A stretch of DNA of 64,000 nt from Chitinimonas prasina (GTDB lineage: Bacteria > Pseudomonadota > Gammaproteobacteria > Burkholderiales > Chitinimonadaceae): assembly GCF_030160395.1 (NCBI RefSeq), contig NZ_BSOG01000001.1, forward strand, positions 1,144,117 to 1,208,116. Reading direction: 5' to 3'. The notes below the pieces were generated by a model. That model did no database searches and was not told where the DNA came from. It saw nothing but the letters and a program-made list of their open reading frames with translations. Position numbers and translations under genes: made by a program. Position 1 is the first letter of the stretch. The number at the start of each line of letters is the position of its first letter. Below are positions 26,518 through 34,191 of this stretch, piece by piece.

Positions 26518-27204
26518 TTGGAAGCCACCCTCACCACCGATGAATTGTCCATCTTCAGCCTGATAGGCAACGCCAGCATAGTGGTGCAGATCGTGATGGC
26601 GATACTGCTGCTGATGTCCCTGCTGTCGTGGTGGCATATCTTCGTCAAATGGTTTGGCCTGCGTAATGCCGCCAGCAAGACCGACAGCTTCGAGACGTCC
26701 TTCTGGGGCGGTTCGGATCTCAACACCCTGTACCAGCAGGTCAGCCGCGACAACAACAGCGCCGGCATGGAAAAGATCTTCGAGGCCGGCTTTGCCGAGT
26801 TCCTCAAGCTGCGCCGGCAGAACGGCCACGATATGGGCGCCCTGATGGAAGGCACCCGCCGCGCCATGAAGGCCGCCTGCCAGCGCGAGGTGGACAGGCT
26901 GGACGCCCACACCAACTTCCTTGCCACCGTGGGCTCCATCTCTCCCTATGTGGGCCTGCTGGGTACCGTCTGGGGCATCATGAATGCCTTCCGAGGCTTG
27001 GCCAATGTGGGCCAGGCCACCCTGTCGCACGTGGCCCCAGGCATTGCCGAGGCGCTGGTGGCCACGGCCATTGGCCTGTTTGCCGCCATTCCGGCCGTGG
27101 TGGCCTACAACCGCTTCTCGCATGATGTAGACCGCCTGGCCAACCGCTTCGACAGCTTTATCGAAGAGTTCAGCAATATCCTGCAACGGCAGGCCACCAA
27201 ATGA
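26518..27204 (+). CDS. tolQ: Tol-Pal proton channel protein TolQ
   Basis: 228 residues from TTG at 26518, chosen because AGGA stands eight bases upstream and no earlier ATG fits. Three membrane helices (about 15-37, 135-157, 170-192) and the MotA/TolQ/ExbB segment VGSISPYVGLLGTVWGIM. TolQ with TolR converts proton flow into movement of TolA, needed for outer-membrane constriction at division. Overlaps the next gene by 4 bp. Confidence 0.95.
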   Translation: MEATLTTDELSIFSLIGNASIVVQIVMAILLLMSLLSWWHIFVKWFGLRNAASKTDSFETSFWGGSDLNTLYQQVSRDNNSAGMEKIFEAGFAEFLKLRRQNGHDMGALMEGTRRAMKAACQREVDRLDAHTNFLATVGSISPYVGLLGTVWGIMNAFRGLANVGQATLSHVAPGIAEALVATAIGLFAAIPAVVAYNRFSHDVDRLANRFDSFIEEFSNILQRQATK

Positions 27205-28085
27205 CGCACCAACTGCCGCAAACCCTGCTGCGCCTGGCCCTGCTGCTGATACTGGCGGCCAGTTCGCTGGCGGCACAGGCCAAGGTATTCCTGTGGGAAG
27301 CGGAGCGCGATGGCCAGCGTATCTGGCTGCTGGGCTCCATCCACCTGGGCCGCGCCGATCTCTACCCCCTGCCCGCTGCCATTGAGGCGGCCTACAAGGA
27401 GGCCGACACCCTGGCGGTGGAGGCCGATATCAGCGACCCGGTGGCATTCGTGCCGCTGACCGCCATGGCCATGCTGCCGGCCGAGCAAAGCCTGGGCAGC
27501 ATGCTGAGCCCGGCGCAGAACCGCCAACTCAACCAGGCCCTGGCCCGCGTCAACCTGCCACGCGTAGCGGCAGACCGGATGAAGCCTTGGCTGCTGGCGC
27601 TGACCCTGGGAGTGCTGGAGATGCAGCGCCTGGGCTTTCAGCCCCAGAACGGCATAGACATGCACTTTCTGCAGCGCGCCCGTAGCGATCGCAAGAAGGT
27701 GCTGGAGCTGGAATCGGTCAAGGCCCAGTTCGAGCTTTTCGACAGCCTGACGCAGGAAGAAAGCCTGAATTTCCTGCTCAGCACCCTGGAGCCCATCAAC
27801 AAGCAGCAGCTCAAGCCCATGCTGGAATCCACCATGGCGGCCTGGCAGCGTGGCGACGCCAATGCCCTGCGCCGGGTGATCGATGACGCCATGCCCAACG
27901 ACCCGCTGAGTCGCCGCCTGAACGACAAGCTGCTGGGCCAGCGCAACCGCACCATGGCCGACAAGATTGCCAGCATGGCCGCCGCCCGCCCGCCGCTGGT
28001 GGTGGTGGGTGCCGGCCACCTGGCCGGCGACGACAGTGTGCTGGAACTGCTGAAGACCCGCGGTTTCCGTATCAAACAATATTGA
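27201..28085 (+). CDS. TraB/GumN-family protein inside the tol operon
   Basis: 294 residues. Signal peptide (hydrophobic 10-22, cleavage after AQA near 27) predicts a periplasmic protein. Motif GSIHLGRADLYPLP (45-58) and the later VVVGAGHLAGDDSVLELLKTRG at the end are the two conserved signatures of the TraB/GumN (Tiki-like) family, whose members carry the GxxH and E residues of a putative metalloprotease. ATGA overlap with tolQ shows co-translation. It is not part of standard tol-pal operons, so a role in envelope quality control tied to Tol-Pal is suggested by position only. Confidence 0.85.
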   Translation: MTHQLPQTLLRLALLLILAASSLAAQAKVFLWEAERDGQRIWLLGSIHLGRADLYPLPAAIEAAYKEADTLAVEADISDPVAFVPLTAMAMLPAEQSLGSMLSPAQNRQLNQALARVNLPRVAADRMKPWLLALTLGVLEMQRLGFQPQNGIDMHFLQRARSDRKKVLELESVKAQFELFDSLTQEESLNFLLSTLEPINKQQLKPMLESTMAAWQRGDANALRRVIDDAMPNDPLSRRLNDKLLGQRNRTMADKIASMAAARPPLVVVGAGHLAGDDSVLELLKTRGFRIKQY

Positions 28086-28144
28086 GCTACCACCGCCCGG
28101 GCGCATGAGCAGCCAGGGCAGGTGGTCGGGAAGAAGGTGTACAT

Positions 28145-28552
28145 ATGGCCAGACGACAACGCCGCGCCAAGGCTGAAATCAACGTCGTGCCCTATATCGA
28201 CGTGATGCTGGTATTGCTGGTCATCTTCATGGTGGCCACCCCCATGATGCAGCCTGGCGTGGTCAATCTGCCCTCGGTGGACAAGGCCGACCGCGCCTTG
28301 GACGTCAAGCCTCTGCGGGTGGAGGTCAGCCGTGACGAATTGATGACGCTGGAAGATGCGGGCAAGTCCGACAAGCTGGCCACCACCGACGACCTGATCG
28401 CTGCGGTGAAGGCCAGAACCGTGGCGCAGGCGCGACCGGTATTGATCAGAGGTGACAAAGAAGTGCGATATGACGCTATCATTAAGGTGATGAACGCCTT
28501 GAAGAAGAGCGGCGTCGAGCGAGTGGGCCTGGAGGTCATGCCGGAACGATGA
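28145..28552 (+). CDS. tolR: Tol-Pal protein TolR
   Basis: 135 residues (family ~140). One N-terminal membrane helix with the essential Asp in VPYIDVMLVLLVIFMV, then a periplasmic ExbD/TolR domain ending in KVMNALKKSGVERVGL. Partner of TolQ in the proton-driven motor. Overlaps tolA by 4 bp. Separated from tolQ by the TraB gene and a 59-bp spacer. Confidence 0.94.
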   Translation: MARRQRRAKAEINVVPYIDVMLVLLVIFMVATPMMQPGVVNLPSVDKADRALDVKPLRVEVSRDELMTLEDAGKSDKLATTDDLIAAVKARTVAQARPVLIRGDKEVRYDAIIKVMNALKKSGVERVGLEVMPER

Positions 28553-29319
28553 GCAGATCGGACCCGCGCGAAGAGCATCGCGCCCTCTCGTTTGTACTGG
28601 CCGTCACCATGCACGGCGTGATCGCCGCCCTGCTCTACTTTGGCGTGCAATGGCAAACCCAGCCTGCCGCACCAGTCGAGGTAGAGCTGTGGGCCGGTGC
28701 GCAGGAAGCCGTGCGAGAACCGCAAACCAAGCCACAGCCCAAACCCAGGGAGGCGGCGCCCGAACCCGAGCCGGAACCTACCCCGGCCAAGCCCGACATA
28801 CAGCTGGAGCCTGCCAAACCGCGGAAAAAACCGGAAAAGCCCAAGCCTGAACCCAAACCCGAACCGCCCAAACCCGTGGTCGAGCCCAGGAAGGTGGAGC
28901 CCAAGCCGGAGAAGAAACCCAACAAGGTGCTGCAGGAACTGGCCGGTAAGCTCGACAAACCACCGGTGGACGCCAGTGTCTCGCTCAACGCTCTGGCAGC
29001 CCGCCAGCAGGCGGCCGAAGCCGGCGCGAAGGCCAGTGCCATGGAAGCCTACTACGCCCGCGTACGTAATCTGATACGCCGCAATATGAACTACCCCGAC
29101 GATCAGGCGGGGAACCCGGAGGCCGAGTTCAGTGTCACCTTACTGCCGGATATGTCGGTGCTGAGCGCAGAACTGAGCAAATCCAGTGGCAATGCGGCTT
29201 TCGATGAAGCGGCCAAACGCGCCATTCTGCGTACCAGCCAGTACCCAACCCTGCCGGCCGGAGTTGATTTCTCCAGCCTGCGCAAACACAAGCTGAAATT
29301 CCGTCTGCGTGATGCCTAG
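28549..29319 (+). CDS. tolA: Tol-Pal protein TolA
   Basis: 256 residues. Membrane anchor near 18-36, then a Pro/Lys/Glu-rich stalk (about 50-130, many KP and EP repeats) instead of the Ala/Lys helix of enteric TolA, and a C-terminal TolA/TonB domain (about 160-256). TolA spans the periplasm to reach Pal and TolB. The following gene repeats the C-terminal domain. Confidence 0.9.
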   Translation: MSRSDPREEHRALSFVLAVTMHGVIAALLYFGVQWQTQPAAPVEVELWAGAQEAVREPQTKPQPKPREAAPEPEPEPTPAKPDIQLEPAKPRKKPEKPKPEPKPEPPKPVVEPRKVEPKPEKKPNKVLQELAGKLDKPPVDASVSLNALAARQQAAEAGAKASAMEAYYARVRNLIRRNMNYPDDQAGNPEAEFSVTLLPDMSVLSAELSKSSGNAAFDEAAKRAILRTSQYPTLPAGVDFSSLRKHKLKFRLRDA

Positions 29320-29327
29320 TCCCCGTT

Positions 29328-29834
29328 ATGAACCTGCCTACGTTTTCCGCCAGTAGCACGACTACGGCAGCGCATTGCCTACCCCACCCCAGGCGCGCAC
29401 GCCTGAGCCGGTGCGGCGTACTGGCAGCCACCTTGCTGGGCCTAGGGTTGGCGGGCTGTGCCAAGCCCAGCGCCCCCCCGCCGGTCGAGGCGCCCGCCCC
29501 TGTGGTCAGCCCAGCGCCGGCACCAGTGGTGGCCACACCATCGCGCGATGAGCTGCTGGCGCAGTATGTGGACAAAGTACGTCGCCTGATACGCAGCAAG
29601 ATGGTCTACAAAGGCAAGACCGGCAACCCCGATGCCCTGTTCGAAGTCACCCTGCAGCCCGACATGCGCATCCAGGCCGTACGCCGCGTCAGCTCCAGTG
29701 GCAACAAGGCTTTTGACCAGGCGGTGCAACGTGCCATACAAAAAGCGGGCAGCTACCCGCCCCTGCCCGAGGGGCTGGAGTTTTCCCTGTTCATGACCCA
29801 CAAGATCAAATATCGACTCAATGACCTGCGCTAA
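29328..29834 (+). CDS. lipoprotein carrying a second TolA-type C-terminal domain
   Basis: 168 residues, eight bp after tolA. After a long basic N-terminus a hydrophobic segment ends in lipobox LAGC (Cys near 44), then a Pro/Ala linker and a domain (about 80-168) that copies the TolA C-terminus next door: YVDKVRRLIRSKM, FEVTLQPDMRIQ, SSSGNKAFDQAVQRAI, SYPPLPEGLEF. It probably arose by partial tolA duplication and now is lipid-anchored, perhaps competing with or assisting TolA in contacts with Pal, TolB or colicin-like ligands (inference). The long n-region may mean the true start is a later, non-ATG codon. Confidence 0.8.
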   Translation: MNLPTFSASSTTTAAHCLPHPRRARLSRCGVLAATLLGLGLAGCAKPSAPPPVEAPAPVVSPAPAPVVATPSRDELLAQYVDKVRRLIRSKMVYKGKTGNPDALFEVTLQPDMRIQAVRRVSSSGNKAFDQAVQRAIQKAGSYPPLPEGLEFSLFMTHKIKYRLNDLR

Positions 29835-31134
29835 TCCACTACGCTACCTTGCCACCCTGCTGCTGGCCTGTTGCGCCCTGAGCAGCCGGGCCGATATCAC
29901 CATAGACGTGACCGGCACCGGTACACGCCAGTTCCCGGTTGCCATCGGCACCCTGTCCGGCGAGGCCGTGCTGAAGGAGCCGCTGACCGCCATCATCCGC
30001 GCCGACCTGGCGGGCAGTGGCCGCTTCAAGCTGGTAGAGACCGGCACCACCCCGCCGGTCGAATCGCCGGTGGCGGCCGAACTGGCCGACTGGAAAGCCC
30101 GTGGCGCCGATGCCCTGAGTAGCGGCACGGTGCAACTGGCTGCCGACGGCAGCGCCGTGATACGGCTGCGGCTGCACGATACCGTGACCCAGAAGCCGAT
30201 CGCCGGCTTTGAGGTAAGGGCCCGAGCCAGCGAGCTGCGCGGCGTGGCCCACCAGCTGGCCGACCAGATCTATGAGGCGCTGACCGGAGAGCGCGGCGTG
30301 TTTGCCACTCGCATTGCCTATGTGCTCAAGCAAGGCAAACGCTACTCGCTGCAGGTGGCCGATGCCGATGGCCACAATACCCAGACGGTGATGGCCTCAA
30401 ACGAGCCCATCATGTCGCCGGTATGGTCCATGGACGGCAGCAAACTGGCCTATGTCAGCTTCGAGCGCAAGAAGGCCATCGTCTTCGTGCAGGATCTGCT
30501 GAGCGGCGCCCGTCGCCCGGTCGCCGCCTTCAAGGGCAGCAACAGCGCCCCGGCCTTCTCCCCCGATGGCGGCACCCTGGCGGTGACCCTGACCATCGAC
30601 GGTATTTCCCAGATCTATCTGGTGGATGCCAGCGGCAGCGGTTCGCCCCGCCGGCTGACCCGTAGCAGCGCCATCGATACCGAGCCCACCTTCTCGCCCG
30701 ATGGCCGCACCATCGCCTTTACCTCGGACCGGGGCGGCAGCCCACAGATCTACACCGTGCCGGTAGGCGGCGGCGAGCCGCAGCGCCTGACCTTCGACAG
30801 CAGCTACAACGTCTCGCCGGCCTTCTCGCCCGATGGCAAATCGCTTACCTATATCCGCCGCGATGAAGGCCGCTTCGTGGTCGCCTCCATGGACCTGGCT
30901 TCGCGCCAGAGCCTGACGCTCAGCCAGGGCAGCTACGACGAATCGCCGAGCTTTGCCCCCAATGGCAAGCTGATTCTTTACGCCAGCGAGACCGGCAACC
31001 GAGGCACGTTGGGCACGGTGTCCAGCGATGGCCAGACCCGCCAGCGCCTGTCGGCCAACGGCGATGCCCGCGAGCCGGCCTGGGGGCCCTACATCGGGCA
31101 AATTGCCGTGACTCGACTATCCTCAAACCCATAA
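29821..31134 (+). CDS. tolB: Tol-Pal periplasmic beta-propeller TolB
   Basis: 437 residues (family ~430). Signal peptide cleaved after SSRA near 24, N-terminal D1 domain, then a six-bladed propeller with repeated SPDG motifs (PAFSPDGGTLAV, PTFSPDGRTIAF, PAFSPDGKSLTY). Binds Pal and shuttles in Tol-Pal. Starts 14 bp inside the preceding gene, without a strong SD, so translation is likely coupled. Confidence 0.95.
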   Translation: MTCANPLRYLATLLLACCALSSRADITIDVTGTGTRQFPVAIGTLSGEAVLKEPLTAIIRADLAGSGRFKLVETGTTPPVESPVAAELADWKARGADALSSGTVQLAADGSAVIRLRLHDTVTQKPIAGFEVRARASELRGVAHQLADQIYEALTGERGVFATRIAYVLKQGKRYSLQVADADGHNTQTVMASNEPIMSPVWSMDGSKLAYVSFERKKAIVFVQDLLSGARRPVAAFKGSNSAPAFSPDGGTLAVTLTIDGISQIYLVDASGSGSPRRLTRSSAIDTEPTFSPDGRTIAFTSDRGGSPQIYTVPVGGGEPQRLTFDSSYNVSPAFSPDGKSLTYIRRDEGRFVVASMDLASRQSLTLSQGSYDESPSFAPNGKLILYASETGNRGTLGTVSSDGQTRQRLSANGDAREPAWGPYIGQIAVTRLSSNP

Positions 31135-31180
31135 TCCCTATCACCACAACATGATGAAATATTTCAGCCAGGAGATCGCC

Positions 31181-31711
31181 ATGAAGAAAACCCTCGCCAG
31201 CCTCACGCTCGTTGGCCTGCTTGCCGCCTGTGCCAGCACCACCCCCGCGCCGGTCGAGAACAAGGCCCCCGATGCGACGCCTACGCCTAGCACCAATAAC
31301 AGCAATACCAGCACCCAGCCTGTGCAGCCCAGCCAGGGTAGCAAGCTGGATCCGCTGAATGACCCAGCCAGCATGCTGTCCAAGCGTGGCGTGTATTTCG
31401 ACTACGACAAGTACGACGTCCGTGCCGACCAGCAAGCCCTGGTCGAGGCCCATGGCCGCTACCTGGCCGCCAACCCCGGCCGCTCGGTGCGGGTGGAAGG
31501 CAATGCCGACGAGCGCGGCAGCCGTGAATACAACCTGGCCCTGGGTCAGAAGCGCGCCGAAGCAGTGCGCAAGGCCCTGAGCGTGGTCGGCGCCAAGGAC
31601 GGCCAGATCGAAGCCACCAGCAATGGCGAAGAGAAGCCGCGCGCCACCGACAAGGACGAGGCCAGCTACGCTGAGAATCGTCGTGCCGACATGGTCTACA
31701 ACGGCGAGTAA
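31181..31711 (+). CDS. pal: peptidoglycan-associated lipoprotein Pal
   Basis: 176 residues from ATG at 31181 (GGAG eight bases upstream; the ATG at 31151 is rejected as it precedes a typical lipoprotein signal). Lipobox LAAC (Cys near 16), Thr/Ser/Asn/Gln-rich linker and an OmpA-like peptidoglycan-binding domain with EGNADERGSREYNLALGQKRA. Anchors the outer membrane to the wall. Confidence 0.96.
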   Translation: MKKTLASLTLVGLLAACASTTPAPVENKAPDATPTPSTNNSNTSTQPVQPSQGSKLDPLNDPASMLSKRGVYFDYDKYDVRADQQALVEAHGRYLAANPGRSVRVEGNADERGSREYNLALGQKRAEAVRKALSVVGAKDGQIEATSNGEEKPRATDKDEASYAENRRADMVYNGE

Positions 31712-31718
31712 TCCCCCC

Positions 31719-31775
31719 GGGGGCTGGCCTGCCAGCCCCCGTCTGTTTCCCCACCCCGTGTCCGCACGGGGTTTT
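31719..31775 (+). terminator. tandem hairpins between pal and cpoB
   Basis: First: GGGGGCTGGC, loop CT, GCCAGCCCCC (31719-31740) followed by GTCTGTTT. Second: CCCCGTG, loop TCCG, CACGGGG (31754-31771) followed by TTTT (31772-31775). The second ends 19 bp before the cpoB start, suggesting partial termination that lowers cpoB expression relative to pal. Confidence 0.7.
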
Positions 31776-31794
31776 GCATGACAGGATGACAACG

Positions 31795-32556
31795 ATGCAG
31801 ATGCGGCTTCTTTCCCTAGCCCTGCTGTCGGCCCTGGCCCTACCGGCCCAGGCCGGGCTGTTCGATGACGACGAAGCCCGCAAGCAGATTGCCGAAGTGC
31901 GCAACCAGGCCGAGGCCAAGCTGACGGCAGTGAATGAGCGGGTAGACCAGCTCGACAGCCGCAGCAGCCAGAAGCTGGTTGAGATTACCGGCCAGTTAAG
32001 TGAGCTGAGCCAGCAGATAGCCCAGCTGCGCGGCCAGTTGGAGGTGATCACCTTCAATCTGCAAGGTCTGCAGAAGCGCCAGCAGGACCTCTATGTCGAC
32101 CTCGATACCCGCTTGCGCAATATCGAGGAAGGCAAGAACAAGCCGCTGACAGCGAGTGCCGAAGCGCAGAATGCCGCGCTGGAAGCCGAGGCGGCCAGCG
32201 CCTATGAGGCGGCCTACAACCAGTACCGCGAAGGCAAGCTCAAGCCTGCCATCGAGGCCTTGGGCAGTATCAGCAGCAAATACGCCACCAGCCAAGTCGC
32301 GCCCAATGCCCTGTTCTGGCTAGGCATGGCCCAGGCACAGGCCGGCAGCATAGCGGCGGCCCAGCTCAGCTGGCGCAAGCTGGTCGATGCCTACCCGGAA
32401 CATGCCAAGTCACCCGATGCACTGCGGGCCATCGCCAGCGTGCAACTGGAAAAAGGCGACAAGAAGGGCGCTGCCCGTACGCTGAAAGAACTGACCGCCA
32501 GCTACCCTGGCACCGAAGCGGCCAAGGAAGCAGAAAAGCAGCTCAAGAAACTGTAA
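31795..32556 (+). CDS. cpoB: cell division coordinator CpoB (YbgF)
   Basis: 253 residues from ATG at 31795 (AGG nine bases upstream; nearby ATGs at 31786 and 31801 are also possible). Signal peptide to about 19 (ALALPAQA), trimerising coiled coil (about 30-95), then TPR repeats (about 130-253) ending in ASYPGTEAAKEAEKQLKKL. It links Tol-Pal constriction with peptidoglycan synthesis. Last gene of the tol-pal set. Confidence 0.93.
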   Translation: MQMRLLSLALLSALALPAQAGLFDDDEARKQIAEVRNQAEAKLTAVNERVDQLDSRSSQKLVEITGQLSELSQQIAQLRGQLEVITFNLQGLQKRQQDLYVDLDTRLRNIEEGKNKPLTASAEAQNAALEAEAASAYEAAYNQYREGKLKPAIEALGSISSKYATSQVAPNALFWLGMAQAQAGSIAAAQLSWRKLVDAYPEHAKSPDALRAIASVQLEKGDKKGAARTLKELTASYPGTEAAKEAEKQLKKL

Positions 32557-32804
32557 GAGCCTGCTCAAGTAAGCGCCTGCCATGGTGCAAGGTGACGGAA
32601 TGCATGGGCGCCAGGGCAACCCTGGTGCCGGACGTCAGCTCAGCCGGAATCTGTAGGCGCCCCCTGATTGAACCCCCACCACTGCGACGGAAGCCCACCT
32701 TGCACGCAGCGTGGCGGGCGCCTCGCTGGCGCTCGCCATCATTTTGAATTAGCTTCCGCTGTTCAATTTTTAAGTTCATAACAGGCGCCTAAGGACTGTT
32801 TGCC

Positions 32805-33770
32805 ATGACTGCACGTACCGAGCTGTACCCGGCCATCGAACCCCATCGCCATGGCATGCTGCCGCTGGATGCACGACACACCATGTATTGGGAAGAATCA
32901 GGGAACCCCGACGGGGTGCCGGTGCTGTTCCTGCACGGCGGGCCTGGTGCTGGCGCAGGGGCCAAGCATAGGCAGTTCTTTGATCCGGCCTACTACCGCA
33001 TCGTCATCTTCGACCAGCGAGGTGCCGGCCGCTCCACGCCGCTAGGCGAGCTGCAGGACAACACTACCCAGCACCTGATTGCCGATATCGAGCAGCTGCG
33101 CACCACCCTGGGGGTGGAGCGCTGGCTGGTATTCGGCGGTTCCTGGGGCTCCACCCTGGCACTGGCCTATGGCGAGGCCCATCCCGAGCGTTGCCTGGGC
33201 TTTGTGCTGCGCGGCGTGTTTCTGTGCCGGCCATGGGAGATAGACTGGTTCATGCGCGGCATGCGGCAGTTCTTCCCCGAGGCCTGGGACCGCTTCGCAA
33301 GCTATCTGCCAAATGATGAGCGGGACGACCTGCTGGGCAACTACCACCGCCGCCTCAACGACCCGGCCCACAGTGTGCATATGCCCGCCGCCCGCATCTG
33401 GAGCGTCTATGAGGGTGAATGCGCCACCCTGTTCCCTGATCCAGCGGTGCAGGCCAACTACGGCAGCGACACGGTCGCACTTGGGGTGGGCCGCATCGAG
33501 GCGCACTACTTCGTCAACCGCATCTTCCTGCCCGAAAACGACCTGCTGGCTCAGGTAGGCCGCATCCAGCATCTGCCCATGATTACCGTGCAAGGGCGCT
33601 ACGACGTGCTGTGCCCGCCAGTCTCGGCCTGGGAGCTGCACCAGGCCTGGCCTGGCTCGGAACTGACCATTGTGCAGGATGCCGGCCATTCGGCCTGGGA
33701 GCCGGGCATCACCCGTGGCCTGGTCGCTGCCTGCGAGGCGATGAAGACCCGGATGGCGACCAGCGTTTGA
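32805..33770 (+). CDS. pip: proline iminopeptidase (S33 family)
   Basis: 321 residues (family ~313-320). Oxyanion motif HGGPGAGAGAKHRQFFDP, nucleophile GGSWGS (Ser near 112), acid in VQGRYDVLCPP and His in DAGHSAWEPG: the classical Pip set. It removes N-terminal proline from peptides in the cytoplasm. No signal peptide. Single gene; 248 bp of non-coding DNA upstream, in which AT-rich DNA near 32740-32780 may hold its promoter. Confidence 0.92.
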   Translation: MTARTELYPAIEPHRHGMLPLDARHTMYWEESGNPDGVPVLFLHGGPGAGAGAKHRQFFDPAYYRIVIFDQRGAGRSTPLGELQDNTTQHLIADIEQLRTTLGVERWLVFGGSWGSTLALAYGEAHPERCLGFVLRGVFLCRPWEIDWFMRGMRQFFPEAWDRFASYLPNDERDDLLGNYHRRLNDPAHSVHMPAARIWSVYEGECATLFPDPAVQANYGSDTVALGVGRIEAHYFVNRIFLPENDLLAQVGRIQHLPMITVQGRYDVLCPPVSAWELHQAWPGSELTIVQDAGHSAWEPGITRGLVAACEAMKTRMATSV

Positions 33771-34191
33771 TGGCCGGGGCCGGCTCACTTCGCCAGGCCG
33801 TGCGCTAAAGGCCTGGGAGCTTGCCTGGCCGTCTTCATCGCTGTATCTGCTGCTAGACAGCAAGTACACGGCGATTCATCGCTTGAAGTAAGCCTTACCT
33901 TGCACCGCAGGTGCATTATCCCAAGCCTCTCATCTTGTCCTGTCGCAGGGGCAAGGCGAGAGGCTTTTGGCAGCCCGCCAGGAAGGCAGCTACCTGACGA
34001 AACACGGCAGCTAGTGCCGGCATATGTCAAATGGGTAAGATATATGCGCGCAAGAAGATGTCCATGCTTTGTGCATTTTCACGGTTTGCGTTGTGTTGGC
34101 ATGGTAATTGACTAGCTGCATCCTCCCGCTACGGCTGGGTACCGATGATGACCTGTCATCGCGGCCCCGCCCAGCGTCGACGAGGACACCC
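33771..34191. other. 421-bp intergenic region with a hairpin
   Basis: No gene is supported. A 9-bp stem AAGCCTCTC / GAGAGGCTT (33923-33931 and 33958-33966) followed by TT is a probable terminator for pip, although 150 bp away. An open frame upstream of 34192 in phase with the next gene is judged leader DNA because the signal peptide begins at 34192. Confidence 0.5.
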
